From contig NZ_CP092497.1 of NCBI RefSeq assembly GCF_022479115.1, forward strand, positions 5,828,001-5,892,000: DNA of 64,000 nt, given 5' to 3'. Numbering within the stretch: position 1 is the first letter of the stretch; the number at the start of each line of letters is the position of its first letter. The stretch comes from Amycolatopsis sp. EV170708-02-1 (GTDB lineage Bacteria; Actinomycetota; Actinomycetes; Mycobacteriales; Pseudonocardiaceae). The translations under genes and the position numbers were made by a program. The notes under the pieces were generated by a model. It did not search any database. It was not told where the DNA came from and saw only the letters and a list, made by a program, of their open reading frames with translations. Positions 45,022-53,859 of the stretch are shown piece by piece.

Positions 45022-46854
45022 TCAGCCAACGGCCTGACGGCGGACGAGCTCCGCGTCCGGCCCACTCCACAGCACGTCGTCGGCGGCGACGCGCTCGTGA
45101 GCAGCGGTCGACTCGAGCGCGTCGAGCACCTCGCGTGCCACGCGCACGTACCAGTCCGCGACCTCGGCGGGGTAGTCGGCATAGCTGCCGTTCTCCCGCA
45201 GCACCGGGCCCTCGACGGTGGGGATGTCGGTGTGGCCGTCGTAGTCGACCGCGTACGGCTTGCCGAGCTTGGAGGCGGTGGGCGCGTCGATCGTGGCGTC
45301 GAGCTTGACCCACCGGCCGTCGACGAACGCCTCACCGAGCGAGTGCCACGGCAGCGGACGCCCGACCGGCCCGCCCCACAGCACGCGGACCTCGGGCGAG
45401 AGGAACTCCATCTCGGGGGCGTCCAGCGCCTGGAAGGCGACGCGCGCCGGGATGCCGGCAGCGCGGGCCAGCGCGACGAAAGAGCTGGCCTTGCCCATGC
45501 AGAACGCGACGCCGTTCTCGAGGACGTCGCTTGCGGCCGTCTGCCCCGTCGCGAGGTAGCGGAACGAGGCGAGGATGTCGTAGGGCAGGTCACGGACGTG
45601 GTGGTAGATGCGGCCCAGACGCTCGACGTCAGTCGTGACGCCCTCGGTGATCCGGCGGGCGGTCTCGACGACGGTCGGGTGGTCGGAGTCGATGTACTCG
45701 GTCGGGCGGAGGTACTCCTCACCGGCGGTCTCGGTCGACTGGGAGGTCACATCGGAGGTCATCGTGCGGCTCGCTTTCAGCGGGTGTGTACGGAGGTCAG
45801 GCGGGTTGGGGGCTCCGGCGGTATCGAGATGCGGAAGGATCTGCTCGCCCACCACGTCGAGATAGTCGGAGTCGGCGACGTCCGGGATCGTGAACAGGAA
45901 GTGGTTGATCCCAGCGGCCTGGTACTCGCGGATCTGCTCGACGCAGGCGTCGGCGGAGCCGGTGATGAGGCCGCTCTCCGGGATCGACTTGAACCGAGCG
46001 CGCAGCTGTTGCTGGACCGCGGGCGACTCGGTGGGTGCGAGCACCGTCGTCACTGAAAGCTCGAGGGTCGAGGGATCACGGTCGATCGCCTCGCACTCAC
46101 TGTCGAGCAGCGCCCGGCGCTCTGCGCACTTCTCGGCAGACCACCACCTGACGTTGACGCCGTTCGCGTGTCGGACGGCGATGCGGTTGACCCGCAGCCC
46201 TTCGCCGCCGACCCACAGCGGCGGGTGCGGCTTCTGGACGGGCAGTGGGTCGCAGATCGCGCCGTCGATCGTGTAGAAGTCGCCGCTGAAACGGGGGTTG
46301 GCCTCGGTCCAGACGCTGCGCATCACCTGCAGCGACTCGGCGAGCGCCGAGACGCGGTCGCCGGTCGACGGGAACGGGATCCCATAGGCCTCGAACTCCT
46401 GCTGGAACCAGCCTGCCCCCAGCCCCAGGTCCACGCGCCCGCCCGAGATCACGTCGAGGGTCGCGGCCATCTTGGCGAGGACGGCGGGATGACGGTACGA
46501 GTTGCACAGCACGCTGGTGCCCAGGCGCAGAGAGGTCGTGTCGCGCGACAGCGCCGACAGCGCCGTCCAGCACTCCAGGAGCGGGATCGACGACGGACCC
46601 TGCGCCGCGGGCGCGTCACCGTTCGCGTTGTCGGTGATCCCGGCGTCGCGGACGTAGTCGTCGGGGCTGAGGGTCAGGAAGTGGTCGCACAGCCACGCCG
46701 AGTCGAACCCGTGGGACTCCGCCGTCTGCGCGACGCGGGTCATGTCCGGGTAGTTGCCCACGGAGAGGCCGCGGATGGTGAGGGCGAGGATCAGCCCGAC
46801 GTGCGGGCCGTCCCCGCCGGAATGCCCCGGCGTGCCGGTATCGGTGTTGGTCAT
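45022..46854 (-). CDS. LLM flavin/F420 oxidoreductase joined in frame to a transglutaminase-like protease domain
   Basis: One open frame of 610 residues has no stop between two domains. Residues 1-355: luciferase-like TIM barrel (GLILALTIRGLSVGNYPDMT, LRLGTSVLCNSYRHP, VDLGLGAGWFQQEFEAYGI), probably F420- or FMN-dependent. Residues 365-610: transglutaminase-like fold with Cys in NGVAFCMGKASSF, His in PWHSLGEAF and Asp in KLDATID. An ATG at 45762 with a weak ribosome site could start the second domain alone (246 residues). The linker (GAPNPPDLRTHPLKASR) looks like a read-through spacer, so a lost stop or shift in the CCCCC run at about 45805 is possible. The start overlaps the GntR stop (ATGA). 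Confidence 0.8.
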   Translation of the reverse strand: MTNTDTGTPGHSGGDGPHVGLILALTIRGLSVGNYPDMTRVAQTAESHGFDSAWLCDHFLTLSPDDYVRDAGITDNANGDAPAAQGPSSIPLLECWTALSALSRDTTSLRLGTSVLCNSYRHPAVLAKMAATLDVISGGRVDLGLGAGWFQQEFEAYGIPFPSTGDRVSALAESLQVMRSVWTEANPRFSGDFYTIDGAICDPLPVQKPHPPLWVGGEGLRVNRIAVRHANGVNVRWWSAEKCAERRALLDSECEAIDRDPSTLELSVTTVLAPTESPAVQQQLRARFKSIPESGLITGSADACVEQIREYQAAGINHFLFTIPDVADSDYLDVVGEQILPHLDTAGAPNPPDLRTHPLKASRTMTSDVTSQSTETAGEEYLRPTEYIDSDHPTVVETARRITEGVTTDVERLGRIYHHVRDLPYDILASFRYLATGQTAASDVLENGVAFCMGKASSFVALARAAGIPARVAFQALDAPEMEFLSPEVRVLWGGPVGRPLPWHSLGEAFVDGRWVKLDATIDAPTASKLGKPYAVDYDGHTDIPTVEGPVLRENGSYADYPAEVADWYVRVAREVLDALESTAAHERVAADDVLWSGPDAELVRRQAVG

Positions 46855-47681
46855 GAACGCAACCTTTCTGTTCTCTCTGTCATGCCGACCGTCCCGTTCG
46901 CGATGACGCGGGGAAGCGTCACCGAGAATCCGTAGCGATCCGGCCGGTAATGGAAGACCACGACCTCCAGCGGTCGGTTCTCGTGGTCGAAGCTGACGCG
47001 ATCGAGGACGAGGACCGGTGCGCCCTCGTCGACGTCCAGCGCCGCCGCGACGTCCGCGGACGCGCCTGCGGCGTGGATTTCGTGCCGGGCCTCCGCGATG
47101 CGCGTGCCCAGCCGCTGTTCCCACATCGTGTAGGTGGTCTCGGTAGCCGGTTCGGCCGAGCGCAACGGCTCGGCGGCGTCCAGCACCCGCGTCGGGAGAT
47201 GGATCGTCACCAACGCCACGGGCTGCTCGCCGTCGCCGTAGCGGCGGCGGATGGTGAGCACCTCACGCTCCCCCAGCGTTCGCGCGACGTACGCCGACGC
47301 AGGCTCGACTCCGAAGCTCATGACCTCGATCTGCGGCGTGACACCGCGGTCGAGCAGGACCTCCGTGATCGTGCGGACCCCGGACGACAGCTCCTGGTCC
47401 AGTGGTTCGGAAACGAAAGTGCCCAGCCCTTGCCTGCGCACGACCCAGCCCTGACGCTCGAGGGCGCCCACTGCGGCACGGACGGTGATCCGACTCAGAC
47501 CGGACTCCTCGATCAGCTCCTTCTCGGTGGGCAGTCGTGCGCCCGGTGGCAATTGCTGCTTGACGATCAATGCCTTGATCTGTTCGGCCAGCTGCGCGGT
47601 GGCCGAGGTTCGACCGCGCTGGATCCGCAGGTCAGCGTCCGTCAGGTCGAGGCGAGGTTCGGCGTCTTCACGGGATGTCAT
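46851..47681 (-). CDS. GntR-family (HutC type) transcriptional regulator
   Basis: This 276-residue protein has a winged helix (AEQIKALIVKQQLPPGARLP, then LSRITVRAAVGALERQGWVV, RRQGLGTFV) and a UTRA ligand domain (EVLTIRRRYGDGEQPVALVT ... VLVLDRVSFDHENRPLEVVV). It is first in the - strand unit with the LLM gene (ATGA overlap) and divergent from the ABM and MFS genes, so it probably represses both sides until an intermediate binds UTRA. ATG at 47681; a 9-residue longer start at 47708 is possible. Confidence 0.87.
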   Translation of the reverse strand: MTSREDAEPRLDLTDADLRIQRGRTSATAQLAEQIKALIVKQQLPPGARLPTEKELIEESGLSRITVRAAVGALERQGWVVRRQGLGTFVSEPLDQELSSGVRTITEVLLDRGVTPQIEVMSFGVEPASAYVARTLGEREVLTIRRRYGDGEQPVALVTIHLPTRVLDAAEPLRSAEPATETTYTMWEQRLGTRIAEARHEIHAAGASADVAAALDVDEGAPVLVLDRVSFDHENRPLEVVVFHYRPDRYGFSVTLPRVIANGTVGMTERTERLRS

Positions 47682-47769
47682 AAGTCGTATTGAACTCGGT
47701 GGAGGTAACCCACCATGCCGCGACATGCCCATGAGAACAGGCGCCGAGCGGGCGAGCTGTGGCTCAGTC

Positions 47770-47800
47770 TTGACAACGGGCATAAGACGTTTTATAACGT
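47770..47800 (+). promoter_or_regulatory. Sigma70-type promoter with overlapping GntR operator
   Basis: TTGACA (47770-47775) and TATAAC (47793-47798) are 17 bases apart, the optimal spacing, upstream of the ABM gene. The -10 box lies in an AT-rich near-palindrome ACGTTTTATAACGT (47787-47800), which is the form of a GntR/HutC operator. Binding there would block RNA polymerase; the GntR gene lies 89 bp away on the other strand. Confidence 0.7.
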
Positions 47801-47849
47801 ATTACCGAGAGGGACGCAAGAGGCGCCCGCCCAACCGACTGGAGACGCC

Positions 47850-48161
47850 ATGGCCGACGAGAGCCCCGTGACCGTGATCGCCCGCTTCACCCCGACGCCC
47901 GAGACCTCCGGCCGGCTGCGGGAACTGCTCGAGGGGATGGTGGCTCCGACGCGAGCCGAGGCGGGCTGCCACTTCTACAACCTGTTCGCCGCCCAGGGAG
48001 ACGGTGCGGAGTTCGTCCTCCTCGAGTGCTACGAGGACTCGTCTGCCCTGGAGGCGCACCGCGTGTCGACGCATTACAAGAACTACCGGGCTCAGCTTCC
48101 GGACTTGCTCGCGGCGCCGATCAGCGTCACCGTTCTTGCCCCGGTCGACGCACTCAACTGA
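47850..48161 (+). CDS. Antibiotic-biosynthesis-monooxygenase (ABM) domain protein
   Basis: This 103-residue protein starts at ATG with GGAGACGCC upstream. The ferredoxin-like ABM fold shows in VTVIARFTPTPETSGRLREL, GCHFYNLFAAQGDGAEFVLL and CYEDSSALEAHRVSTHYKNY. Members are cofactor-free monooxygenases of quinones or degrade heme; many are dimeric and of unknown substrate. First gene after the GntR-controlled promoter and 39 bp from the MFS gene. Confidence 0.82.
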   Translation: MADESPVTVIARFTPTPETSGRLRELLEGMVAPTRAEAGCHFYNLFAAQGDGAEFVLLECYEDSSALEAHRVSTHYKNYRAQLPDLLAAPISVTVLAPVDALN

Positions 48162-48200
48162 TCACTCGGACGACGAAGCTTCGGCTCAAAGGAGAGCACT

Positions 48201-49562
48201 GTGTCCGACCTGGAGAGCGGCGTACCACCGCTCGACACCCGCGATCGAACCGTGACCCTGCGCAGCATCGACAAGACCAGCCGCCGCGCACTCGTAGCGT
48301 CGTGGCTCGGATGGACGTTCGACGGGTTCGAGACCTACGCACTTGTCCTCGCGGGTTCGGCAGCTGTCACCAGTCTGGGGACCAGCGGCCAACTCGAACG
48401 ACTTCCCGCCTACGTCGGCGCACTGGTCGCCGCGACGCTTCTGGGCTGGGCCGTAGGCGGGATCGCCGCCGGCTTCGCCGCCGACTACCTCGGCCGTCGA
48501 CGCACCCTGATGATCTCGATTCTCTGGTATGCGGTGTTCACGGGCCTGACCGCGTTCGCGCCCGACTACTGGTGGCTACTGGCCTTGCGCTTCGTCACAG
48601 GCATGGGCTTGGGCGCCGAGTGGGGCAGCGCGACGGCCCTCATCGGCGAACTGTGGCCCGACCGCTCCCGCGGACGGGCAGCCGCCGTATTGCAGTCCGG
48701 GTTCGGGGTCGGCGCCGTGCTCGCGGCCCTGACCTGGTTTCTCCTTCAGCCGGTGGGAACCGAGGCCTGGCGGTATCTGTTCCTCGTCGGTGCCCTGCCC
48801 GCACTGATCGTGCTCTACGTGCGCCGAGCCGTCCACGACCCGGAGATGTGGACAGAGATCCGCGACCGCAGGCGCAAGGCCAAGGCCACTGCTGTAGGCG
48901 GTGGACAGGTCGGCCCAGCGGACCGGGAGCTCCTGCGGTCTCCGTTCACGTCGGTGTTCAGTCAGCCGCACCTGCGTCGGCGGGCTCTGCGACTTCTCCT
49001 GATCACCGTGGTGTCGGTCATCGGCCTCTACAGCGTGTCGGCCTGGATCCCGCAGTACACCGACCAGCTCGCGAAGAACACGGGACTGCCCGCCGGCGCG
49101 TGGGCCGCGAACGCGGGCCTGGTGTTCAATGCCGCGTCCGTGCCGGGGTATCTACTGTTGGGCTATCTTGCCGACAAATGGGGCCGCAAACCCACCATGC
49201 TCGTCTACTACGCGGGTTCGGCGTTGATCCTCCCGGTCTTCTTCTTCGCCGTTTCGACGCCGGGGGCGGCCCTCGTCGCCGCAGGCGTCGCCGGATTCTT
49301 CATCCTGGGGCAGTTCGCGTGGATGCCGATCTACATGCCTGAGTTGTTCCCTACCGCGGGACGGGCGACCGCGATCTCGACGGTGTTCAACTCTGCCCGG
49401 ATCGCAGGCTCGCTCGTCACGCTCGCCGCTGGTCTGCTCATCAACCTGCTCGGGAGCATCTCGACGGCGGCGACGACTATCGGTGTGGCGTCCTACGTGA
49501 TCGCACTCGGCCTGATCTGGTTCGTCGGACCGGAGACCAAGGGACAGCCTCTGCCCCGCTGA
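48201..49562 (+). CDS. MFS transporter (aromatic acid/metabolite:H+ symporter type)
   Basis: This 453-residue protein has a GTG start with AAAGGAGAGCACT upstream. It has 12 hydrophobic segments and MFS signature loops: after helix 2 GFAADYLGRRRTLM, and GYLADKWGRKPTML between helices 8 and 9. WLGWTFDGFETYALVL in helix 1 is typical of the AAHS/sialate group of carboxylate symporters. GAEWGSATALIGELWP lies in helix 4-5. It likely imports the substrate for the cluster. A strong terminator follows. Confidence 0.87.
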   Translation: MSDLESGVPPLDTRDRTVTLRSIDKTSRRALVASWLGWTFDGFETYALVLAGSAAVTSLGTSGQLERLPAYVGALVAATLLGWAVGGIAAGFAADYLGRRRTLMISILWYAVFTGLTAFAPDYWWLLALRFVTGMGLGAEWGSATALIGELWPDRSRGRAAAVLQSGFGVGAVLAALTWFLLQPVGTEAWRYLFLVGALPALIVLYVRRAVHDPEMWTEIRDRRRKAKATAVGGGQVGPADRELLRSPFTSVFSQPHLRRRALRLLLITVVSVIGLYSVSAWIPQYTDQLAKNTGLPAGAWAANAGLVFNAASVPGYLLLGYLADKWGRKPTMLVYYAGSALILPVFFFAVSTPGAALVAAGVAGFFILGQFAWMPIYMPELFPTAGRATAISTVFNSARIAGSLVTLAAGLLINLLGSISTAATTIGVASYVIALGLIWFVGPETKGQPLPR

Positions 49563-49588
49563 GCCCGCCGTCTCACCCGCGACGTCTT

Positions 49589-49627
49589 GGGTGTGGGGCG
49601 CGAACCGGCGGTTCGCGCCCCACACCC
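49589..49627 (+). terminator. Strong hairpin terminator after the MFS gene
   Basis: A perfect 19-bp inverted repeat (GGGTGTGGGGCGCGAACCG and its complement) is separated by a single G, so the real hairpin has about 17 pairs and a small loop. It starts 26 bp after the MFS stop. Confidence 0.8.
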
Positions 49628-49679
49628 ACAAAGGACGGATGACGTCGGTCGTCCGCACGAGGGAGACGACGACGTGGTC

Positions 49680-50130
49680 GCCCGGGGCACGCCGCGGCGG
49701 TCAGCGCCGCCGCGGCGAGCCGTCGTCCGGTCATGGACCCGCTGGTGTCGATCAGCAGACACTGCGCGATCTCCGGTTTTCCCACTGCTGGGCGAAAAGC
49801 TCGTCCCGGTCGGGTGTGCGCCGGTGGCCGCCGCGTCCAGCAGGGCGGGCAGGGACGCGTCGAGATCGAGCTCGCCACCGAGTTCCGCCTTGACCCGGCT
49901 GAGCCTGCCGATCCCCCGGGTGCTCGCGACGCCTCGGCGGGCCAGGTCGAGCACGAGCCGGGTCGCCAGGCGCCTCGCGGCGGCGCGGACTTCTCATCGG
50001 TGGCGGAGGCCATCTCCACGAGCAGCGACACGGCCTGATCAGGGTCGCCGCGGAAGACCGCGTCGAAGGCCGGCTCGTCGAGCACGCCCACTTCTGGCGA
50101 GACTTCCCCGAACCGGCCTGTTTCGCCAGT
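49680..50130 (-). pseudogene. VWA-domain protein remnant, frameshifted
   Basis: Pieces in two frames read VGVLDEPAFDAVFRGDPDQA, then LVLDLARRGVASTRGIGRLS and LDLDASLPALLDAAATG, then CLLIDTSGSMTGRRLAAAAL. The last has the MIDAS motif DTSGS of a von Willebrand A domain. This is the layout of the VWA partner of MoxR-type AAA ATPases. Both ends are lost and no MoxR gene is present here. Confidence 0.6.
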
Positions 50131-50319
50131 TCGGCGCGTGGGGTGCTGCGTCTCCCCTGTCCAGGCCGTGGCCGGGGTTTGCCGGTGTTCGTGCCCACCC
50201 TCGGCGACCTCAGGCTTCCCCCGGCGAGCCACCTCGTGCCCGGTTCTCCTCGTCTTGGCCGTCTTCGGGTTTCGCGCCGAACACCGCAGTATAGAGGTCC
50301 TCGATCACCGACTCAGCGG

Positions 50320-50640
50320 TCGGTCATCCTCGCCGGCGACCGTTCCTTCGACGGCCCCGTCACCCTCGCCGCGCCGTCCGCCGTCACCTTCGGCGATCTC
50401 GCCGAGATCGCCTCCGACCTCACCGGTCGCACCATCGAACGCGTCGTCGTGGACGACGACCAGCGGGTCGCCGACCAGCTCGCGACCGGCGTCCCGGAGC
50501 AGATGGCCCGGCTTCTCCTCACCTGGTACCAGGCCGCCCGCGCCGGCCACTTCGCCGAAACCGGCCCGGTGCTGGCCGAACTCCTCGGCCGCGAACCCCG
50601 CAGCGTCACAGACCGGCTCGCAACCCACATCGCCACCTGA
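50320..50640 (+). pseudogene. NmrA-like NAD(P)-binding protein, C-terminal remnant
   Basis: The frame reads SFDGPVTLAAPSAVTFGDLA, then LTGRTIERVVVDDDQRVADQ and EQMARLLLTWYQAARAGHFA, ending LLGREPRSVTDRLA. This is the typical C-terminal half of NmrA/HSCARG quinone-reductase-like proteins. The Rossmann half with GxxGxxG is absent upstream, where the VWA remnant lies, so the gene was cut by rearrangement. Confidence 0.6.
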
Positions 50641-50746
50641 AGCTTCTTCTCGATCGCTTGATCGTTGATCTGGACATACCTTCAGCTGATGCGCATTGGG
50701 CGGATCGAGCCACCGCCACCGAGCCGAACACCGAAGCGCGGCGGCC

Positions 50747-50780
50747 GGTGGAGCGATCACCGGCAGGTGATCGCTCCACC
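50747..50780 (-). terminator. Hairpin terminator after the HMG-CoA-lyase-like gene
   Basis: A perfect 15-bp stem GGTGGAGCGATCACC/GGTGATCGCTCCACC with loop GGCA lies 4 bases past the stop of the - strand gene. Confidence 0.78.
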
Positions 50781-50784
50781 ACGT

Positions 50785-51738
50785 TCAAGTTCCAGACCTG
50801 GACGCAATGGGTCTATTTCCCCTCAGTGCCGCGACGGTACGGGAAGGGCTGGGACGGCCGAGTCGCTCGGCCAGCCACACACTCGTTTCGACCGACTTCT
50901 CCAGGCTGACACCGGTTTCGACGCCGAGGCCGTCGAGGTGCCAGAGGAGGTCCTCGGTGGCGAGGTTGCCCGTGGCTCTACGCGCGTACGGGCAACCACC
51001 GAGGCCGCCGGCACTGGCGTCGACAGTGGTGACACCGCACTGGAGAGCCGCCAGTGTGTTGGAAAGGGCCTGACCGTAGGTGTCGTGGAAATGCACCGCG
51101 ACTCGCTCCAGTGGGGTTCCGGCCGCGGCGAGCGCCTTCAGCAGCAGCACCACACGCCCCGGCGTGGCGACACCGATGGTGTCGCCGAGGCTCAATTCGG
51201 TACATCCCAGCGCCATCATCCGGGACGCGACTTCGACGACCTTCCGGACCGGTACCTCACCTTCCCACGGGTCGCCGAAACACATCGACAGGTAGGCCCG
51301 CACGGCCATCCCGGCCTCACGTGCTCTTCCGACCACCGGGGCGAACATCTCCAGGGACTCGTCGATCGACCGGTTGAGATTGCGCTCGGCGAACGATTCG
51401 GTGGCGCTACCGAAGACGGCGATGTCCCGCACGCCGAGGTCGAGTGCGCGCTCCAAGCCACGCTCATTGGGCACCAGCACCGGGTACCGGACGCCCTCGG
51501 CCCGCTCGATCACCGCGAACAGGGCCTCGGCGTCGGCCAGTTGCGGTACCCACCTCGGGTGGACGAAGCTCGTGGTTTCCACCAGGGAATGGCCGGCATC
51601 GACGAGGCGGGCGATGAACTCGGCCTTCACCTCGACAGGCAACACTGCCGACTCGTTCTGCAGCCCATCCCGGGGGCCGACCTCGCAGATCGTGACCCGC
51701 GGCGGGAGACCGTCCAGAGGCGTTCGGCCGTAATTCAT
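50785..51738 (-). CDS. Hydroxymethylglutaryl-CoA lyase family protein
   Basis: This 317-residue TIM-barrel of the DRE-TIM group starts at ATG 51738. CEVGPRDGLQNES carries the catalytic Arg-Asp pair, HFHDTYGQALSN the metal-binding His residues, and GGLGGCPYARRATGN the flexible loop with the active Cys. It cleaves 3-hydroxy-3-methylglutaryl-CoA or a related 3-hydroxyacyl-CoA to acetyl-CoA and a ketoacid. Last gene of the - strand unit with the MaoC-like and phosphotransferase-like genes, so it may finish a branched or substituted acyl-CoA degradation route. Confidence 0.88.
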   Translation of the reverse strand: MNYGRTPLDGLPPRVTICEVGPRDGLQNESAVLPVEVKAEFIARLVDAGHSLVETTSFVHPRWVPQLADAEALFAVIERAEGVRYPVLVPNERGLERALDLGVRDIAVFGSATESFAERNLNRSIDESLEMFAPVVGRAREAGMAVRAYLSMCFGDPWEGEVPVRKVVEVASRMMALGCTELSLGDTIGVATPGRVVLLLKALAAAGTPLERVAVHFHDTYGQALSNTLAALQCGVTTVDASAGGLGGCPYARRATGNLATEDLLWHLDGLGVETGVSLEKSVETSVWLAERLGRPSPSRTVAALRGNRPIASRSGT

Positions 51739-51776
51739 GGTTTCACCACGGTCGGATGACGGCTCCCGGTCGGTGA

Positions 51777-52652
51777 TCATCGGTTCGCGAACCTGACAAG
51801 ACCGGCCGAGATCGCCGGCGTTCCGTCCACCGTCCTGACATCGAAGGCGATGGCGTCCTCGGCCGCCAGGCCGGCGTTGACGGTGAGCGTCTGGCCGGGG
51901 AACACCGGGCTGGTGAAACGACCGTCGACGCCGGTCACCCTGGCATGGCGTGGAAAGACAGCGGATCCGGTCACGGTTGAGACCGCTCGCGCGAGGGTTT
52001 CCGTACCGTGCAGGACCGTGTCGGGCAGCCCGGCGTCGCGAGCGACGCGAATATCCGTGTGGATGGGATTCCAGATGTTCGCGCACTCGCTATAGATGAC
52101 GGCGTTGGTCGCGTCGGTGTCGAAGGACCCGACGCGATCGAGCGCGCCGGTTTCAGGTGTGGGGACTTCTTCCACCGTTCCAGGGATCGGCACACCTTCG
52201 AGGCGTGTGCCGCGATAAAGCGTGCCCAGGTGGGTGGTGACGAGTCCCTCTCCGGTAGTGGAAAAGGTTCGGAACTCGGTGACGATGTGAACGGCACCGC
52301 GTCGCGCTTCAGCCCGATGCAGCCGGGCTTCCGTACGCACCCGCCGCCCGGGACGCAAAGGTTCTGCCATGCGCAGACGATGCGAAACATGCAGGCCCAC
52401 GTTCAAGGTTTCCGTGCTCAACTCGATACCCGGGGCGCCGTGCGCGATGAGTGGCCATTCGACACAGACGGGGAACAGTGGATGGCCGACGATGCCGTTC
52501 TCCCGTTCGAGGTCGAAGAGTTCCTCTCGGAGGTCGCCGACAGCGACCGCGAAGGCCCGCAGCCACCGCTCGCCGATCCGATGCTCGATCGAGCGGGCCA
52601 GACCAGGAGTGCCCGGCGGCAATATGCGAATGACGTGTTCTCCTTGTGTCAC
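51777..52652 (-). CDS. MaoC-like double-hotdog acyl-CoA hydratase family protein
   Basis: This 291-residue protein has two hotdog domains. The second holds SECANIWNPIHTDIRVARDA and LPDTVLHGTETLARA, matching the hydratase-2 box, but Ile-Trp replaces the Asp-x of D-x-N-P-x-H, so the acid of the usual Asp-His pair is absent while the His is kept. A subgroup with IWNPIHTD is known among actinomycete MaoC-like proteins; its activity may differ (hydratase or thioesterase-like). GTG start at 52652 overlaps the previous stop (GTGA). Confidence 0.82.
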   Translation of the reverse strand: MTQGEHVIRILPPGTPGLARSIEHRIGERWLRAFAVAVGDLREELFDLERENGIVGHPLFPVCVEWPLIAHGAPGIELSTETLNVGLHVSHRLRMAEPLRPGRRVRTEARLHRAEARRGAVHIVTEFRTFSTTGEGLVTTHLGTLYRGTRLEGVPIPGTVEEVPTPETGALDRVGSFDTDATNAVIYSECANIWNPIHTDIRVARDAGLPDTVLHGTETLARAVSTVTGSAVFPRHARVTGVDGRFTSPVFPGQTLTVNAGLAAEDAIAFDVRTVDGTPAISAGLVRFANR

Positions 52653-53710
52653 AATGACCTTCCTTGTTCTGTGACATGACGCAACCCGCGGGCGACGAGC
52701 ACGCGGATCGCTTCATCCACACCCAGCTCGTCCTGCCGCGCCATGTGCCCGGCGCGGAAGCGGGCGCCCACGCCCTCGAGGATCACGGCCAGCTTCAGCG
52801 AACCCAGGCCCAGGAAGAAGTTCAGGTGTTCGAGGCCCCCGCCGCTGAGCTCCGCGTATCGGTCGGCGACCTCAGCCGCGCTGGGAAAACCCGGGAAGGC
52901 GGTGACCCCGGCCGCGGCGGGGACGAGTGCACGCTCGTCATCGCCGAGGTCGTGCCAGTAGGTCAACGCCAGGCCGAGATCCGCTAGCGGGTCACCGAGT
53001 GTCGCCATCTCCCAGTCGAGGACGGCAGCGATCCGCGGGGCGCCGCCGAGGTCGACGATCACGTTGTCGAGCCGATAGTCGCCGTGCACGATGGAGACGC
53101 CGCTTTCCGGCGGGACCTGCCCCTCGAGCGCATCGAAGAGTTTGTCCATATCGGCAAGCCGGCGTCGCCTGCTGCTGTCCCATTGGCGGCGCCAGCGTCG
53201 CACCTGCCGTTCGTTGAATCGACCGGGCCGCCCGAAGTCCTGGAGCCCGACCTGCTCGGGAACCAAGCTGTGCAACCGGACGAGCGTCTCGACGAACGCT
53301 TCCGAGACCTGACGGCGTCGCTCGGCACCGAGCGCTTCGGTTTCCGCGGGTGAACGCAGTATCGCCCCGCTGATGTCGGACATCGCATAGAACGCCGCGC
53401 CGATCACCGAATCGTCTGTGCACAGCGCCAGCGGTTCCGGCACCGGGACGCCAGTGCGGGACAACGCCGTCAGCAGCCGCCATTCCCGGCGCATGTCGTG
53501 CGCGCTGGGCAGCACTCCGCCGAGCGGGGGCCGGCGGAGAATGACCGACTGGTCGCCGAGCCATACCCGGTAAGTCAGATTCGACAGCCCACCCGAGATC
53601 GCCTCGGCATGCCATTGCCCTACGTCGAAGCTTTCCCCGAGGGTCTCCACCAGCCAGCGATCGACCGGCGTCCGCGGCAACCCGACGAGTTCGTCCATGC
53701 CTTCGTTCAT
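52649..53710 (-). CDS. Aminoglycoside-phosphotransferase-like (ACAD10/11 kinase type) protein
   Basis: This 353-residue protein starts at ATG 53710 (MNEGMDELVGLP); a longer frame reaches into the promoter. Kinase-like motifs: GGLSNLTYRV and SVILRRPP (ATP-binding Lys equivalent), IVHGDYRLDNVIVD (catalytic loop HGDxxxxN) and VLDWEMATLGDPLADLG (Mg-binding Asp). Bacterial members in acyl-CoA clusters resemble the kinase domain of ACAD10/11, which phosphorylates hydroxyacyl-CoA before dehydration. It opens the - strand unit, divergent from the quinone reductase. Confidence 0.85.
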   Translation of the reverse strand: MNEGMDELVGLPRTPVDRWLVETLGESFDVGQWHAEAISGGLSNLTYRVWLGDQSVILRRPPLGGVLPSAHDMRREWRLLTALSRTGVPVPEPLALCTDDSVIGAAFYAMSDISGAILRSPAETEALGAERRRQVSEAFVETLVRLHSLVPEQVGLQDFGRPGRFNERQVRRWRRQWDSSRRRRLADMDKLFDALEGQVPPESGVSIVHGDYRLDNVIVDLGGAPRIAAVLDWEMATLGDPLADLGLALTYWHDLGDDERALVPAAAGVTAFPGFPSAAEVADRYAELSGGGLEHLNFFLGLGSLKLAVILEGVGARFRAGHMARQDELGVDEAIRVLVARGLRHVTEQGRSL

Positions 53711-53760
53711 CCTTGCTGGCTTCCTTCTCCGCTGTTCACGCCTTGCCAAGAATCGACTGG

Positions 53761-53787
53761 TCGGTACAGTATGTACATCCCAGTACA
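53761..53787. promoter_or_regulatory. Candidate regulator-binding site in divergent promoter
   Basis: TCGGTACAGT (53761-53770) matches one half of the TetR-type dyads at 56796 and 56874, and next to it TGTAC-ATCCCA-GTACA (53772-53787) is a second dyad. It lies between the divergent phosphotransferase-like and quinone-reductase genes, so the TetR regulator may control both. Confidence 0.5.
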
Positions 53788-53859
53788 CGGTCAAGATGCC
53801 ATCTAGCCTTTATGAATACCGCCGAACGACTGGTACAGATTCAGAACCGGAGGAGCACC

